Of a DNA stretch of 8,036 nt, positions 6,430 to 8,036 are shown in pieces. Source of the stretch: Gemmatimonadota bacterium. Lineage in GTDB: Bacteria > Gemmatimonadota > Gemmatimonadetes > Longimicrobiales > RSA9. The DNA is taken from assembly GCA_019689775.1 (NCBI GenBank), contig JADGGV010000164.1, positions 1 through 8,036 on the forward strand. The letters are read 5' to 3'. Each line of letters opens with the position of its first letter. Within the stretch, counting starts at the first letter, position 1. The notes beneath the pieces were generated by a model. That model searched no databases. It was not told the DNA's origin and saw nothing but the letters and a program-made list of their open reading frames with translations. Position numbers and translations under genes: made by a program.

Positions 6430-7882
6430 CACGGCGCTCGAGCGGCCGCCGCAGCCGCCGCCGCGGGCGCTCCGCGCGGGCGGCGAGCACGCTGCCGTTC
6501 ACGCCGAGGAGCGCGAGGAGGAAGACGAGGCCGCCCAGCGGGATGCGGTGCGCCGCGTCATCGCCTTCCGCGATCAGGTCGGGCGGCGCCACGGAGGCCA
6601 GCACCGGGCCGGGCGGGCCCCTGGTGCCCGCCGCCTCGACCGCGCCCGGCCGCATCGCGAAGCTGGCGCGCACCTCCTCGTTCAGCGCGCGCCGCAGCGC
6701 CTGGTGCTTCTGGTTCGCCGCCGTCGGGTCCACCCGGTTCGTCAACAGCACGACGAACACATCCTGCGCCGGGTCGATCCAGATGCTCGTCCCCGTGTAG
6801 CCGGTGTGCCCGAACGACGCGGCCGTGAAATACTTGCCCCACCCCTTCGGCGACGCCACGTCCCAGCCGAGCGCGCGCTCGGCGCCCGGCTGCCGCGTCG
6901 CGAACTCCTTCACCACCTCGCTCGTCAGCACCGGCGTGTCCTCGCCGTACACCGCCCGCAGCATCAGCTCGGCGTAGCGCGCCACGTCCCGCACCGACGA
7001 GAACAGCCCGGCGTTCCCCGCCACGCCGCCGAGCGCGCGCGCCGTCGGATCCTGCACCGTCCCCTGGAGCAGCCCGTTCGACGTGCGCTCGGTCGCCGCG
7101 ATGCGCGAGACGTCGAACGGCGAGCCATCCACCGGCGCGAGCGGCGTGAAGCGCGTGTCGCGCATCTCCAGCGGCCGGAACAACCGCTCCGTCGCGAAGC
7201 GGTCCAAGCGCTCACCCGTGATGCGCTCCACCACCGCGCCGAGCACGATCATCCCCAGGTCGCTGTAGATCGTCGCCCGGCCGGGCGGCGCCTCCAGCGC
7301 GCGCGTCGCGATCCAGCGGATGCGCGCCTCCCGGTCCCCACGCACCCGCTCGAGGTCCGCGCCCGCCGGCAGGCCGGACGTGTGCGTCAGCAGCTCGCGG
7401 ATGGTGATCTTCCCCTTCGCCCCCGTGCGCGGCCAGTACGGCAGGTAACGCCACACCTCCGCGTCCAGGTCCAGCTTCCCCTCCTGCACCAGCAGCATCG
7501 CCGCCGGCGTCGTCGCCATCACCTTCGTCAGCGACGCCAGGTCGAACAGCGTCGAGTCCGTCACCGCCGGCGCGCTCTTCGCCCAGTCCGTCCGGCCGTA
7601 CGTCCGGATGTGGACCTCGCCCCGGCTGTTCCCGATCGCCAGCGCCGCGCCCGGCGTCGCACCGTCCAGGATCGACGCCTCCACGATCGAGTCGATCCGC
7701 ATCATGCGCGCATCCACCGGCGCAGCATCCGCGCGGTCTGCCCGCGCCGGCAGCGCGGCGGCCGCCAGCAGGGCGAGCGCGAGGACGGGAGCGCGGGGGA
7801 AGGCGGGCCGCGCGACGGCAACCCCGTGCGCCGACGCCGGGCCCCGAACCGTCCGCCATCTCCGGCGAGTGTGCTTCATCAT
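6383..7882 (-). CDS. Secreted serine hydrolase, beta-lactamase / PBP4-like family, with C-terminal membrane helix
   Basis: The protein has 499 residues starting at ATG 7882; a second ATG follows at once and there is no strong ribosome site. After a long basic N-terminal stretch comes a signal peptide core, APVLALALLAAAALPARA (31-48). The catalytic domain (about 60-405) has SLTK (Ser117, Lys120), the tyrosine motif YSD (Tyr206) and HTG (359-361) in place of the KTG box. It also has THTSGLPA and ARALGGVAGNAGLFSS, typical of PF00144 hydrolases. Members are D-aminopeptidases, esterases or PBP4-like enzymes; some lie beside muropeptide-recycling genes in other bacteria. True beta-lactamase activity is not implied. 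A hydrophobic segment (448-467) followed by an Arg-rich, Pro/Ala-rich tail suggests a C-terminal membrane anchor. The last 15 codons lie opposite the end of glgX. The family is confident; the substrate is unknown. Confidence 0.9.
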   Translation of the reverse strand: MMKHTRRRWRTVRGPASAHGVAVARPAFPRAPVLALALLAAAALPARADRADAAPVDARMMRIDSIVEASILDGATPGAALAIGNSRGEVHIRTYGRTDWAKSAPAVTDSTLFDLASLTKVMATTPAAMLLVQEGKLDLDAEVWRYLPYWPRTGAKGKITIRELLTHTSGLPAGADLERVRGDREARIRWIATRALEAPPGRATIYSDLGMIVLGAVVERITGERLDRFATERLFRPLEMRDTRFTPLAPVDGSPFDVSRIAATERTSNGLLQGTVQDPTARALGGVAGNAGLFSSVRDVARYAELMLRAVYGEDTPVLTSEVVKEFATRQPGAERALGWDVASPKGWGKYFTAASFGHTGYTGTSIWIDPAQDVFVVLLTNRVDPTAANQKHQALRRALNEEVRASFAMRPGAVEAAGTRGPPGPVLASVAPPDLIAEGDDAAHRIPLGGLVFLLALLGVNGSVLAARAERPRRRLRRPLERRATAPPAPGSRASGRA

Positions 7883-7910
7883 ACGTCCCGAACCGCTCCG
7901 GTCAGACCTG

Positions 7911-7936
7911 GACGCTCCCGAACGAGCGAGCGTTCC
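7911..7936 (-). promoter_or_regulatory. Putative ECF-type promoter inside a palindrome, upstream of the serine hydrolase gene
   Basis: On the minus strand GGAAC (complement of 7932-7936) is followed after 17 bases by CGTC (complement of 7911-7914). This is the classic ECF sigma-factor layout. Transcription would begin about 20 bases before the ATG at 7882. The same bases hold two inverted repeats: GAACGagcgagCGTTC (7920-7935), and ACGCTC (7912-7917) with GAGCGT (7928-7933). These would suit a dimeric repressor such as a TetR-type protein. The pattern is short, so either reading remains tentative. Confidence 0.35.
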
Positions 7937-8036
7937 TGACTATGGACGTCCGAAGGCGATAGCGTGTTAAGCTACACAACGACTGGGGGTTGGGGTTCCG
8001 GTGGGGAACGGATGGCGGGATGGGAGAGGCTTCGGC

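Noticed and set aside
3145..6432. A 1095-codon open frame on the minus strand opposite the phosphodiester glycosidase and glgX
   Set aside because: It is antisense to well-identified genes, is made of Arg/Ala/Val/His-rich low-complexity sequence, and has no domain. Long antisense open frames are a by-product of strong GC bias at third codon positions.
7964..7977. GTGT-N6-ACAC inverted repeat upstream of the serine hydrolase
   Set aside because: The arms are only 4 bases long and match no known operator well enough.
8012..8036. A possible plus-strand gene start (ATG with GGGGA upstream) at the right edge
   Set aside because: Only eight codons are visible, too few to judge.

Overview
The window is very GC-rich bacterial chromosome carrying ordinary housekeeping and cell-envelope genes. 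There is no sign of a mobile element, CRISPR array, rRNA or tRNA gene. Three features point to a Gram-negative-type, soil-like high-GC bacterium: lipoprotein and Sec-type signal peptides, alternating gene strands, and genes with Shine-Dalgarno sites. The style of the proteins fits Gemmatimonadota best, but this is an inference from style and not a demonstrated assignment.

Layout. (i) Positions 1-686, minus strand: a probable two-gene envelope operon. It has a two-helix holin-superfamily III / YqjE-like membrane protein (201-686), followed by the start of an acidic, Gly/Pro-rich protein that runs off the left edge (135 down to 1). (ii) Positions 687-1304: about 600 bases with no convincing gene. 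(iii) Positions 1305-1655, plus strand: a small lipoprotein with a BamE/SmpA-like pattern. It converges with, and overlaps by 9 bases, an MhqD-type alpha/beta hydrolase on the minus strand (1647-2288). (iv) Positions 2516-4191, plus strand: a secreted four-cysteine protein of unknown function, followed with a 4-base overlap by a secreted phosphodiester glycosidase (NAGPA/DUF2233) that seems to use a CTG start. (v) Positions 4294-6429, plus strand: glgX, the glycogen debranching enzyme, complete and with all catalytic residues. A good -24/-12 (sigma-54 type) promoter match lies in the short gap before it. (vi) Positions 6383-7882, minus strand: a secreted serine hydrolase of the beta-lactamase/PBP4-like family with a C-terminal membrane helix. 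Its 3' end overlaps glgX by 47 bases tail to tail. Its upstream region holds a GGAAC-N17-CGTC promoter-like pair inside a palindrome.

How the genes relate. Several products act at or beyond the cytoplasmic membrane: the holin-like protein, the lipoprotein, the secreted unknown protein, the phosphodiester glycosidase and the serine hydrolase. A role in envelope glycan turnover for the last two is plausible but unproven. GlgX acts on cytoplasmic glycogen and is separated here from other glycogen genes. I found no obvious new multi-gene system. The best leads are the overlapping pair of unknown secreted protein and phosphodiester glycosidase, and the two promoter candidates.
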